NCBI GenBank assembly: GCA_040902885.1
Contig: JBBDWK010000077.1
Coordinates: 31,585-95,584 of the forward strand
DNA length: 64,000 bases
Source: JBBDWK01 sp040902885
GTDB taxonomy: Bacteria; Acidobacteriota; Terriglobia; Bryobacterales; Bryobacteraceae
Direction of reading: 5' to 3'
Numbering within the stretch: position 1 is the first letter of the stretch; every line of letters starts with the position of its first letter. The notes under the pieces were generated by a model. That model was not told the DNA's origin and did not search any database. It saw nothing but the letters and a program-made list of their open reading frames with translations. The translations under genes were made by a program, and so were the position numbers. This document shows positions 50,717 through 59,477 of this stretch, in pieces.

Positions 50717-51919
50717 TCACATTCCCGTTGGCGTGGCGCCGATCTTCTGGCCGCCGGCCATCCCGTCGTCCGCTTCCGAGACCACCAGGTCCCCCGGCTT
50801 GACTCCGGAGACGATCTCCAGGCGTTCGCCCGGAAGCCGCCGCCCGACCTTGACCAGACGCTCGGCCAGCGCTCCGCTTTCGGCCAGAAATACGCGATCC
50901 ACGCCAGCGAAGCTGACCACGGCCCGCGATGGAATGGCGATCCCCTGGGCGTTCGCATTGACGGTGATGGCCCCATCCGCGAAAGAGCCGGGGCGTAGCA
51001 CTCCGTCCTCGTTTGGAATCTCGGCTTCCACCCGCAAGGTACGGTTCTGGGCTTCAATGGCCGGGCTCAGCCGGACCACGCGGCCGGTGCGCCGTTCCTC
51101 GCTGCCCTCCAGACGCACATCCACCTGCTGCCCCACGCGTATCTTGGACGCGAGCCGCTCCGTCACCTCCAGGCGGATGCGCATGGGGTGCAGCCGGACC
51201 ACCGTCACCACCGGAGCATTCACCGCCAGGTACTCGCCGGAAGAAGCATGACGCTGCGTGACAGCGCCGCGGAATGGCGCCCGGATGACGGTTTCAATGA
51301 GCTGATAGCGGGCCATGGCCAGCGCGGTCTGCCGTTCCAGAAGCAGCGCCTTCGCTTGCAGAATCTCCTCGAGCGCCGCCTGATAGCGCGCTTCGGCAAG
51401 TTGCAGCATGGCCTGGTGGCGGTCGTGTTCCATGCGAGAGATCACGCCGCCCTTCATCAGCTCGGCTACGCGCTCGGAGTTCAGGCGGGCTTCCCGCAAG
51501 GTAGCGTCGGCTTCGCGAACCACGGCGGTTTCCTTGGGATCGACGTCCTCGTTCGACCCTTTGGGCAGACCCAGCCGGGCGCGCGACTGCTCCACCAACG
51601 CATCGGCCTGCCGCACGCGGTACTCGTATTCGGTGGGTTCAATCTCGGCCAGCTTGTCGCCCTGCTCGACCCGGCTTCCGAGGTCCACATACATTGCCGC
51701 CACGCGGCCCGGCACCTTGGCGCCGGCCGTGGTCATCTCCTCGGCGAACAGCTCGCCCGTGGCGGAGACGATTTCAGGGATGTTTTGCAGCCGAACCGGC
51801 TCGGTTTGAACCTGAATAATACGGGCCGCGTCCTTGGCGGCAACCGCGGTTTCCGTGTAAGGACCGCTGCAACCCGAGAGAAGACATACCGCCGCCACCA
51901 CGCCGACAGGAACCCGCAT
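50717..51919 (-). CDS. RND efflux periplasmic adaptor (MFP), lipoprotein
   Basis: A 400-residue adaptor. The leader VPVGVVAAVCLLSGCSGPY ends with a lipobox Cys (residue 19), so it is lipid anchored. The body has the barrel-sandwich lipoyl-like half-motif (KVPGRVAAMYVDLGSRVEQG), a helical hairpin with tandem coiled-coil (residues about 100-190), the second half-motif (IRAPFRGAVTQRHASSGEY) and a beta-barrel end. It bridges the permease to an outer-membrane channel. The start codon abuts the start of the divergent MutS-like gene without any intergenic base (CATATG). Confidence 0.9.
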   Translation of the reverse strand: MRVPVGVVAAVCLLSGCSGPYTETAVAAKDAARIIQVQTEPVRLQNIPEIVSATGELFAEEMTTAGAKVPGRVAAMYVDLGSRVEQGDKLAEIEPTEYEYRVRQADALVEQSRARLGLPKGSNEDVDPKETAVVREADATLREARLNSERVAELMKGGVISRMEHDRHQAMLQLAEARYQAALEEILQAKALLLERQTALAMARYQLIETVIRAPFRGAVTQRHASSGEYLAVNAPVVTVVRLHPMRIRLEVTERLASKIRVGQQVDVRLEGSEERRTGRVVRLSPAIEAQNRTLRVEAEIPNEDGVLRPGSFADGAITVNANAQGIAIPSRAVVSFAGVDRVFLAESGALAERLVKVGRRLPGERLEIVSGVKPGDLVVSEADDGMAGGQKIGATPTGM

Positions 51920-53773
51920 ATGCTATGGCGGATATTGTCTCATAACACTGCCTTCGTTCCGGTTGGCCGACAATGGTACGTGCATCAAACTCAGCCCGGC
52001 CCGCACGCGGAGTACGCCCGCCGGTTGGAATCCCGCGTCGCCGGCGCAGCCCTTTTCGACCGCAAGCACATCCGGCTCGGCAACCTGCGCCTCATCGTCG
52101 CACTGGTTTTCGTTGGATTGGCGTGGGCCTGGTTGTCGGCCGCTCTCTTCTCGTCCTTGTGGCTGTTGCTCCCCATCGCGCTTTTTGCGGCGCTGGTGGT
52201 AAAGCATGAGCGCGTGGTCCGCGCGCAGAACCGGGTCAGAAGATCCATCGCCTTCTACGAACGGGGCCTTTCCCGGCTGGAGGACCGGTGGGCCGGTCAG
52301 GGCGAGTCCGGCGAGCGCTTTCGCGACAGCGCCCATCCTTACGCGGAGGACCTGGACCTTTTCGGCAAGGGAAGCATCTTCGAGCTGATTTCCACGGCGC
52401 GAACCCGCGTGGGCGAGGAGCGGCTCGCAACCTGGCTGCTCGCTCCTGCCGGGAAGGATGTTGTTTGCGCCCGGCACGAGGCGATCCTGGATCTGCGCGA
52501 TCGGCTGGACCTTCGCGAAGACCTCGCCATATTGGGCGAGGATGTGCGCACCGGCGTGCATCCGGAAGCGTTGATGCGGTGGGCCGAGGCTCCGCCCGCG
52601 CTGGTCTCGGGAGGCGCTAGAATTGCCGCGGCGGCGCTCACCCTTCTCGCGCTGCTCTGCATAGCGGCGTGGCAGTACACCGGGCAGCTGTCGATCCTTT
52701 TCGGGATGCTCGCCCTCGTTGGGGCCTTCGGCATGGCTCATCGCAAGCGGGTGCTCCGCGTCGTCGCCGGCGTGGAGGAGGCGGCGCACGATCTCGCGCT
52801 GCTCTCCGAAGTTCTGGCGCGCTTCGAGAAGGAATCCTTCCGATGCTCCTTGTTAGCCGAACAGCGCGCCCGGCTGGAGACCTCGGGCAAGCCGCCTTCG
52901 GCACGGATCGCGCGGCTGCACCGGCTGGTCGAGTTGATCGATTCTCGCGACCACGTGGTGCTGCGCGCAATCGGGCCGCCGCTGTTGTACACCACGCATC
53001 TCGCGTTCGCGGTGGAGGCCTGGCGCGCCGCGCACGGCGGGCAGGTTCGAAGCTGGCTGGAAGCCGTGGCGGAAATGGAAGCGCTGTGCTCGCTTTCGGG
53101 TTACGCCTGGGAGCGCCCGTCCGATCCGTTTCCCGAATTCAGCGACACGGGGCCGCTGATCGAAGGAGAAGTCCTGTGCCATCCGCTGCTGCCGGGGGAT
53201 CGCTGCGTTCCCAACGACGTGAGCCTCGGGGCAGGCGCACGCATCCTGGTAATCAGCGGATCGAACATGTCCGGTAAGAGCACCTACCTGCGAACGGTGG
53301 GCGTCAACACGGTTCTGGCTATGGCGGGCGCTCCCGTTCGCGCCCGGAGACTTCGGCTGTCCCCGCTTGCGGTGGGCGCTTCCATTCGCGTAATCGACTC
53401 GCTGCAGGGGGGCACGTCGCGCTTCTATGCCGAGATTAAGCGGCTGCGTAACCTGCTTGAAATCGCCGAGGGGCCGCTGCCTCTGCTCTTCCTGCTTGAC
53501 GAGCTGTTGCACGGGACCAACTCGCACGACCGGCGCATTGGGGCGGAAGGAGTCGTGCGCAGTTTGGAGCGGCGGCACGCCATCGGCCTCGTGACCACGC
53601 ACGACCTCGCGCTGGCGGATGTCGCCGAGGCGCTCGCCCCCACCGCCGCGAACGTTCACTTCGAGGATCGTATCGAGGACGGGCACATGACTTTCGATTA
53701 CCGGATGCGGCCGGGCGTCGTGCGCAAGAGCAACGCGCTCGAGCTGATGCGCTCTATCGGGCTGGACGTTTAG
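51920..53773 (+). CDS. Membrane-anchored MutS-family ATPase
   Basis: A 617-residue protein with a MutS ATPase domain: Walker A SGSNMSGKSTYLRT (446-459), Walker B LLFLLDELLHGTNSHDR, signature loop GGTSRFYAEIKRL and the H-loop VTTHDLAL. It lacks the mismatch-recognition domains of MutS and has two hydrophobic pairs: residues about 55-92 (LIVALVFVGLAWAWLSAALF) and about 230-265. MutS-like proteins with membrane helices form a separate, unstudied group. The ATG at 51920 touches the adaptor gene's ATG; a GTG at 51980 gives a start nearer to homologues (HQTQPGPHAEYARRLESR) and leaves space for a promoter. Role in DNA repair is doubtful. Confidence 0.83.
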   Translation: MLWRILSHNTAFVPVGRQWYVHQTQPGPHAEYARRLESRVAGAALFDRKHIRLGNLRLIVALVFVGLAWAWLSAALFSSLWLLLPIALFAALVVKHERVVRAQNRVRRSIAFYERGLSRLEDRWAGQGESGERFRDSAHPYAEDLDLFGKGSIFELISTARTRVGEERLATWLLAPAGKDVVCARHEAILDLRDRLDLREDLAILGEDVRTGVHPEALMRWAEAPPALVSGGARIAAAALTLLALLCIAAWQYTGQLSILFGMLALVGAFGMAHRKRVLRVVAGVEEAAHDLALLSEVLARFEKESFRCSLLAEQRARLETSGKPPSARIARLHRLVELIDSRDHVVLRAIGPPLLYTTHLAFAVEAWRAAHGGQVRSWLEAVAEMEALCSLSGYAWERPSDPFPEFSDTGPLIEGEVLCHPLLPGDRCVPNDVSLGAGARILVISGSNMSGKSTYLRTVGVNTVLAMAGAPVRARRLRLSPLAVGASIRVIDSLQGGTSRFYAEIKRLRNLLEIAEGPLPLLFLLDELLHGTNSHDRRIGAEGVVRSLERRHAIGLVTTHDLALADVAEALAPTAANVHFEDRIEDGHMTFDYRMRPGVVRKSNALELMRSIGLDV

Positions 53774-53811
53774 CGGACCGCTTGCGTCGCCGGCCGCGGC
53801 AGGTGTATGAT

Positions 53812-53824
53812 CTCGGTAACCGAG
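53812..53824. promoter_or_regulatory. Inverted repeat before the PadR gene (possible PadR operator)
   Basis: CTCGGT, A, ACCGAG is a perfect 6-bp inverted repeat around one base, ending nine bases before the PadR start codon. The larger context (GTATGATCTCGGTAACC, GAGGATATA) also has weak symmetry. Short inverted repeats at this position are typical PadR self-repression sites. Confidence 0.45.
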
Positions 53825-53832
53825 GATATAGC

Positions 53833-54168
53833 ATGAGCAAGCCTTCCGATCTGGTCCAAGGCACCCTTGACCTGTTGATTCTCAAAATCCTGGCTCTGGA
53901 GCCGCTCCATGGTTGGGCCGTCAGCCAGCGGTTGAAGCAGGTTTCCGGCGATGTTCTCCAGGTCAGCGACGGGTCGCTATACCCGGCGCTGCACAAGTTG
54001 GAGCAGGAAGGCTGGATCACTGCCGAGTGGAAAACGAGCGAGCTTGGCCGCCGGGCAAAATTCTACTCGCTCACGCGCATCGGCCGGCGGCATCTGGAGA
54101 AGGAGGCCGCCGATTGGGAACGGCTCTCAACGGCAATCTCACGAGTCGTCCGTCTGAAGGAAGCCTGA
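53833..54168 (+). CDS. PadR-family transcriptional regulator
   Basis: A 111-residue winged-helix repressor with the usual acidobacterial opening SKPSDLVQGTLDLLILKILA, then EPLHGWAVSQRLKQVS, the wing LQVSDGSLYPALHKLEQEGW (DNA-reading helix), and WKTSELGRRAKFYSLTRIGR. It is the type (PadR-s1) that always precedes ADOP permease genes, and the first permease begins three bases after its stop. It should repress the operon until a ligand or cell-envelope stress is sensed. The inverted repeat at 53812-53824 is the candidate operator. Confidence 0.92.
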   Translation: MSKPSDLVQGTLDLLILKILALEPLHGWAVSQRLKQVSGDVLQVSDGSLYPALHKLEQEGWITAEWKTSELGRRAKFYSLTRIGRRHLEKEAADWERLSTAISRVVRLKEA

Positions 54169-54171
54169 GCC

Positions 54172-56811
54172 GTGCGGCAGTGGATTTATACAGTTCCGCT
54201 GAGATTGCGGTCGATTTTTCGCAGCTCGGAAGTGGAAAGGGAGCTGGATGAGGAACTGCGCTTTCACCTGGAGGCGCGGGTCCAACATGAGATTGCGGCG
54301 GGCAGGACACCCGAGGAGGCCCGCTACGCCGCCCTGCGCGCGATGAACGGCATGGAGCAGCGCAAGGAGGAGTGCCGCGATATGCGCCGTATAAGCGTCA
54401 TTGACAACCTGGTCAGGGACATCCGCTACACCGTTCGCACGCTGGCCCGCAGTCCCGGATTCACCGTAGCCGCCCTGCTTGCCCTGGCGCTGGGCATCGG
54501 CCCCAATACGGCCGTGTTCAGCGTAGTCAATGCTGTCTTGCTCCGGCCGCTGTCGTATGCCGATCCCGACCGCCTGGCGATGGTCTTCACTTCGCGGCCG
54601 CACAGCGAACGAGGAAACGCCAGCGTAGCGGAATTCCTGGACTGGAGAGCGGCGAGCCGCTCGTTTGAAACGCTGGACGCAGTCGACCGGGGCCGCTTCA
54701 CTCTGACTGGCGATGGTGAGGCGGTGCAGATCTCCGGCTTGTCCGTGACGGCAACTTTCTTTGGAACACTGAAGGCCCGACCACTCCTCGGCCGCACTTT
54801 CGTGAACGGCGAAGATCAACCGGGCCGCGATCCAACCGTGGTGCTAAGCGAACGCCTTTGGCGCCGGCGCTACGCATCCAACCCGGACATCGTGGGAAAG
54901 GCGGTCATACTGGAGGGCCGCCCTCATACCGTGATCGGGGTCATGCCGGCGAGCTTTGAGTTCTGGCAGCGCGATGCGGACGTATGGGCGATATTTCCAC
55001 TCCGCCCGCCAACGCGCCGGGGGCCGCACCTTCTCCGTGGGCTTGCACGGCTCAGGCCGGGCGTAACGGTTGCGCAGGCGGCCGCCGAGATGGAGATGAT
55101 CGCACACAACGTACAGCATGCGAATCCGAAAGACTATGCGAATCTCCGGTTTCCGGTGGTCCCGCTGCGCGAGGTCATTGTCGGCGACATTCGTCCGTTG
55201 CTGTGGATACTTTCGGGCGCCGTCGTTCTGGTGCTGCTGATTGCGGTCTCGAACGTCGCCAATCTGATGCTCGCACGCTCGACTGCGCGCCAGCGCGAGA
55301 TCGCGTTGCGGTTGAGCATCGGAGCGGGTCGAGGCAGGCTGGTGCGCCAGTTGATGGCCGAGAGCGTTCTGCTGTCTCTGGCCGGCGGCGCGCTAGGCAT
55401 GGGGCTGGCTGGCTCCGGCGTCGCAGCGCTGCGGAGGCTGGGACCACAGGATTTGCCGCGCCTCAGCGAAATCGGAGTGGATGGACAAGTACTCGCGTTC
55501 ACGCTCCTGGTGTCGCTGGCGAGCGCCGTCCTGTTCGGTCTGGCGCCAGCGCTCGCCGCCTGCGCGGCTCCGCTGAACGAAAGGCTTAAGGCAGGCGGTC
55601 GCGCGGGTGAGTCGCGAAGCCAGGGCCGCGCTCGCGGCGTTCTGGTGGTCGCGCAGGTGACGTTGTCGGTCCTGCTGCTGATTGGCACGGGTCTCCTGAT
55701 CCGGAGCTTCACGCGGTTGGGCAATGTCGATCCAGGATTCCAGGCGCCGCCGGATCGCGTGTTGACCATGTTGGTGTCCCTAGCCGGCCCGCGATTCGAC
55801 AAACCAGCGGCTAGGATCGCGTTCTGGGACGAGCTTCTCGCGCGCATCCGGGCCCTTCCCGGTGTGGAAGCCGCAAGCATCTCGCTAACCATACCGCCGT
55901 ATGGTACAGAGTTCGACGACTACGAGATTGAAGGCAAGCCCTTGCCGGAGGGTGAGGAGCATCCTTCCGTCCCTGTCCCGTTTGTCAGCCATGACTATCG
56001 AAAGACGCTGGGCGTCCCGCTGCTGCGGGGCCGGTGGTTTGACAGCCGCGATCGAGCCGACACGCCCCGAGTGACGGTGATCAGCGAGAGCATGGCTCGA
56101 AAGCACTTTTCCGGCGAAAATCCTGTCGGCCGGCGCATGAAGTACGGTGGCCCGACCCAGACCTGGCATCCCTATATGGAGATCATCGGCGTAGTGGGCG
56201 ACGTGAAATATCTGGGCCTGGACCGCGACAGCGGCGCGGTCTTTTATGAGCTCAGCCTCCGGATGCCATTGCGCGACATGTGGCTGCTGGTGAGGACGCA
56301 GGGCGAGACGCAGCCGCTGGCCGCGGCGGTGCGACGGGAGATCCACGGCTTGGATCCCAACGTGCCTGTCGACCGCGTGGATACGATGGCACGGGCACTC
56401 GCCGAATCCGTCGCGTTGCCTCGCTTTCGCTCGCTGCTGATGGCCGTGTTCGCGGCCACGGCGCTGTTGCTCGCCGCCATCGGAATCTATGGTGTCATCG
56501 CCTATTCGGTCGCCCAGCGCACGCAGGAGATCGGAGTTCGCATGGCGCTCGGCGCGACTCCGGGGGGCGTGCTCCGGCTGGTCATCGGTCAGGGCGGACG
56601 CTTGGCATTTGTGGGTATCGCGCTGGGTCTGGCCGGGGCCTTCGGCGTGACCCGCGTCCTCGAGAAAATGCTCTTCGGCGTCTCCGCCTCCGATACTGTC
56701 ACGTTCGCCAGCGCGGCGCTGGTTCTTGGCGCGGTGGCTATTGTCGCGAGTTTAATCCCAGCGTTGCGCGCCGCTCGTGTCGATCCGCTTACGGCGTTGC
56801 GGCACGACTAG
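54172..56811 (+). CDS. ADOP-type ABC transporter permease (MacB-like)
   Basis: An 879-residue permease fusion. The N-terminal 75 residues are the ADOP prefix domain (LDEELRFHLEARVQHEIAAG, then ALRAMNGMEQRKEECRDMR). Then come a MacB periplasmic core (SPGFTVAALLALALGIGPNT, VFSVVNAVLLRPLSY), a FtsX helix pair, and a second periplasmic domain. The C-terminal FtsX helices include the RTQEIGVRMALGATPGGVLR segment. No ATPase is encoded next to it, hence 'orphan'; it may borrow a MacB-type ATPase. The GTG start at 54172 follows the PadR stop. Its last 366 bp are almost the same as those of the next gene. Confidence 0.9.
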   Translation: MRQWIYTVPLRLRSIFRSSEVERELDEELRFHLEARVQHEIAAGRTPEEARYAALRAMNGMEQRKEECRDMRRISVIDNLVRDIRYTVRTLARSPGFTVAALLALALGIGPNTAVFSVVNAVLLRPLSYADPDRLAMVFTSRPHSERGNASVAEFLDWRAASRSFETLDAVDRGRFTLTGDGEAVQISGLSVTATFFGTLKARPLLGRTFVNGEDQPGRDPTVVLSERLWRRRYASNPDIVGKAVILEGRPHTVIGVMPASFEFWQRDADVWAIFPLRPPTRRGPHLLRGLARLRPGVTVAQAAAEMEMIAHNVQHANPKDYANLRFPVVPLREVIVGDIRPLLWILSGAVVLVLLIAVSNVANLMLARSTARQREIALRLSIGAGRGRLVRQLMAESVLLSLAGGALGMGLAGSGVAALRRLGPQDLPRLSEIGVDGQVLAFTLLVSLASAVLFGLAPALAACAAPLNERLKAGGRAGESRSQGRARGVLVVAQVTLSVLLLIGTGLLIRSFTRLGNVDPGFQAPPDRVLTMLVSLAGPRFDKPAARIAFWDELLARIRALPGVEAASISLTIPPYGTEFDDYEIEGKPLPEGEEHPSVPVPFVSHDYRKTLGVPLLRGRWFDSRDRADTPRVTVISESMARKHFSGENPVGRRMKYGGPTQTWHPYMEIIGVVGDVKYLGLDRDSGAVFYELSLRMPLRDMWLLVRTQGETQPLAAAVRREIHGLDPNVPVDRVDTMARALAESVALPRFRSLLMAVFAATALLLAAIGIYGVIAYSVAQRTQEIGVRMALGATPGGVLRLVIGQGGRLAFVGIALGLAGAFGVTRVLEKMLFGVSASDTVTFASAALVLGAVAIVASLIPALRAARVDPLTALRHD
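56446..56811 (+). repeat. Direct repeat unit 1: conserved 3' end of ADOP gene 1
   Basis: The last 366 bp differ from 59110-59475 at about 11 positions by eye (97 percent identity), and the encoded proteins differ at only two residues. Upstream the two genes are much less alike. This points to recent gene conversion or a very recent recombination patch. Confidence 0.85.
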
Positions 56812-56823
56812 TGGACGGATAGT

Positions 56824-59475
56824 ATGCCCTGGCAATGGTGGATTCATACAGTTCCGCTGAGGCTGCGGTCGATTTTTCGCCGCTCTCAAGTCGAAAGCGA
56901 GTTGGATGAAGAACTGCGCTTTCACCTGGAACGGCGGATCGAGTACGAGATCGCGGCCGGCAGGACACCCGAAGAAGCACGACGCGCCGCCCTGCGCGCG
57001 ATGGATGGCATGGAGCAACGCAAAGAGGAGTGTCGCGATATGCGCCACATGAATGTTATTGACAACTTGATCCGGGATGTCCGCTACACCGTTCGTACGC
57101 TCGCTCGCAGTCCCGGATTCACTTTCGCCGCCCTGCTTGCCCTGGCTCTGGGCATCGGCGCCAACACAGCCGTGTTCAGTGTGGTCAACAGCATATTGCT
57201 GCGCCCGCTGCCCTATGCCGATTCCGACCGCCTGGTGATGCTCTTCGACTCATTCCAGCAACAGGGCATGGACCGTGGATGGGCCTGCGTAGCAGATTTT
57301 TTGGACTGGAAAGAGCGCAGCCGGTCCTTTCAGACGCTCGACGCCGTCGCCAGCAGCCGCTTCACACTTTCAGGTGACGGCGACGCGGAGCAGATTGTCG
57401 GCATGGGTGTAACATCGACCTTCTTTGAGACACTGCTGGCTCGACCACTCCTCGGCCGCACTTTCACCGCCGGCGAAGATCAACCGGGCCATGCCCTAAC
57501 CGTAGTTTTGAGTGAGCGTCTGTGGCATCGCCGCTACGGCTCAACCCCCAACGTCCTTGGGAAGGAGATAGCACTGAATGGCCGCCCGCATACCATCATC
57601 GGCGTCATGCCGGCTAGTTTCGAGTTAGGGCAACGGGACGTGGAAGCATGGGCCATCCTCGTGCTCGACCCACCCAAGCGTCGCGGCCCCTTCTTTCTGC
57701 GAGGCGTCGCCCGCCTCAAGCCTGGCGTCACGTTGGACCATGCCGCGGCCGAGATGGACTTGATTGCGCGGGAAGTCGAGCGAGCAAATCCGAAGGACTA
57801 CACGCGCCTCCGCTTCCCTGTGGTCGCGCTCCGCGAGACCGTCGTCGGGGATATTCGGCCGTTGCTTTGGGTGCTTTCAGGCGCTGTCCTGCTCGTATTC
57901 CTGATCGCTGTATCGAACGTCGCGAATCTGATGCTCGCGCGCGCCACGACGCGCCAGCGCGAGATTGCGATTCGGCTGAGCATCGGGGCGGGCCGCGGTC
58001 AACTGGTGCGCCAGTTCATGACTGAGAGCCTGATGCTGTCTCTCGCCGGCGGCGCCATTGGGATGGTGCTGGCCTTCTGGGGCGTGGCGGCGCTCCGCTG
58101 GCTGGAACCACGTGGCCTGCCGCGCCTCGGCGAGATTGGCATCGACGCCCGTGTCCTGGCGTTTACGGTGGTGGCGTCGCTCGCGAGCGCGGTCCTGTTC
58201 GGGTTGGCGCCAGCCCTCGCCGCTTCCGGCGCCGTGCTCAGCGAAAGGCTCAAGGAAAGTGGCCGCGGCGGCGAGTCCCAAAGGCACGGTCGTGCTCGCG
58301 GCGTTCTCGTCATCGCACAAGTGACCCTCTCGGTCCTGCTTCTCATCGGCGCCGGACTCCTCATCCGGAGCTTCAACCTGCTCGGGCGGGTGCATCCTGG
58401 CTTCCATGCACCGCCTGAGCAGGTGCTGACGATGCTCCTTTCTCCCACTGGTCCGCGGTACCGTGACACCCGAGCGTTGGGCGCTTACTGGGACCGGCTC
58501 CTCGAGCGCGTCTGTCTCGTTCCGGGCGTTCAGGCGGCGAGCGTCGCGATCACCATACCGCCCGATCGTGTGGCCTTTAGCGATGGATACGAGATTGAGA
58601 GCAAGCCGACGCCGCCGGGTTCGGAGCACCCCGCTGTGCCTGTTCCATTCGTCAGCAGGGACTATTTCAGGACCCTCGGCATACCTTTGCTGCGCGGGCG
58701 GTGGTTCGACGGCCGGGACCGAGCGGACTCGCCGCGCGTGACTGTCATTAGTGAAGCGATGGCCCGCCGGCACTTTCCGGGCGAGAATCCCGTCGGGCAG
58801 CGCCTCAAACATGGCCACCGATCGCTGGCCAATCCTTACATGGAAATCATCGGAGTCGTGGGCGACGTCAAGTACCAGGGCCTCGACAGCGAGAACACGC
58901 TGGTCTATTACGAACTCACCTCCCAGGTGCCGTCTCGTCCCATGTGGCTGCTGGTGCGGACGCGCGGCGATGCGCAAGCGCTGGCTCCCGCGGTTCGGCA
59001 GGAGATCCGCAGCCTCGATCCCGGCGTGCCAATCGACCGCGTCGGCACGATGTCCCAGGCGCTTTCCGAGTCCGTTTCCCTGCCGCGCTTCCGGTCGCTC
59101 CTGATGACCGTGTTCGCGGCCACGGCCCTGTTGCTCGCCGCCATCGGAATCTATGGTGTTATCGCCTATTCGGTCGCCCAGCGCACGCAGGAGATCGGAG
59201 TTCGCATGGCGCTCGGCGCGACTCCGGCGGGCGTGCTCCGGCTGGTCATCGGTCAGGGCGGACGCCTGGCATTTGTGGGCATCGCGCTGGGTCTGGCCGG
59301 GGCCTTCGGCTTGACCCGCGTCCTCGAGAAAATGCTCTTCGGCGTCTCCGCCTCCGACACTGTCACGTTCGCCAGCGCGGCGCTGGTTCTTGGCGCGGTG
59401 GCTATTGTGGCGAGTTTAATCCCAGCGTTGCGCGCCGCTCGGGTCGATCCGCTTACGGCATTGCGGCACGACTAA
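56824..59475 (+). CDS. ADOP-type ABC transporter permease (MacB-like), second copy
   Basis: An 883-residue paralogue of the preceding gene, starting ATG 56824, 12 bp after its stop. It has the same plan: prefix domain (VESELDEELRFHLERRIEYE), MacB core (SPGFTFAALLALALGIGANT), the helix pair, the second periplasmic domain with PTPPGSEHPAVPVPFVSRDY, and the FtsX end. Its substrate may differ, because the periplasmic domains have diverged (the region around GMDRGWACVADFLDWKERSR is unique), while the transmembrane end is almost identical to copy 1. The two probably form a heterodimer or parallel pair under PadR control. Confidence 0.9.
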   Translation: MPWQWWIHTVPLRLRSIFRRSQVESELDEELRFHLERRIEYEIAAGRTPEEARRAALRAMDGMEQRKEECRDMRHMNVIDNLIRDVRYTVRTLARSPGFTFAALLALALGIGANTAVFSVVNSILLRPLPYADSDRLVMLFDSFQQQGMDRGWACVADFLDWKERSRSFQTLDAVASSRFTLSGDGDAEQIVGMGVTSTFFETLLARPLLGRTFTAGEDQPGHALTVVLSERLWHRRYGSTPNVLGKEIALNGRPHTIIGVMPASFELGQRDVEAWAILVLDPPKRRGPFFLRGVARLKPGVTLDHAAAEMDLIAREVERANPKDYTRLRFPVVALRETVVGDIRPLLWVLSGAVLLVFLIAVSNVANLMLARATTRQREIAIRLSIGAGRGQLVRQFMTESLMLSLAGGAIGMVLAFWGVAALRWLEPRGLPRLGEIGIDARVLAFTVVASLASAVLFGLAPALAASGAVLSERLKESGRGGESQRHGRARGVLVIAQVTLSVLLLIGAGLLIRSFNLLGRVHPGFHAPPEQVLTMLLSPTGPRYRDTRALGAYWDRLLERVCLVPGVQAASVAITIPPDRVAFSDGYEIESKPTPPGSEHPAVPVPFVSRDYFRTLGIPLLRGRWFDGRDRADSPRVTVISEAMARRHFPGENPVGQRLKHGHRSLANPYMEIIGVVGDVKYQGLDSENTLVYYELTSQVPSRPMWLLVRTRGDAQALAPAVRQEIRSLDPGVPIDRVGTMSQALSESVSLPRFRSLLMTVFAATALLLAAIGIYGVIAYSVAQRTQEIGVRMALGATPAGVLRLVIGQGGRLAFVGIALGLAGAFGLTRVLEKMLFGVSASDTVTFASAALVLGAVAIVASLIPALRAARVDPLTALRHD
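59110..59475 (+). repeat. Direct repeat unit 2: conserved 3' end of ADOP gene 2
   Basis: The partner of 56446-56811, with the same length and reading frame and a distance of 2664 bp between copies. Recombination between the two would delete one periplasmic gene body and leave a hybrid permease. Confidence 0.85.
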
Positions 59476-59477
59476 GG

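Noticed and set aside
51188..51919. Upstream extension of the MutS-like frame to 51188
   Set aside because: This part overlaps the RND adaptor gene on the other strand and translates to low-complexity His/Arg-rich sequence with no family match.
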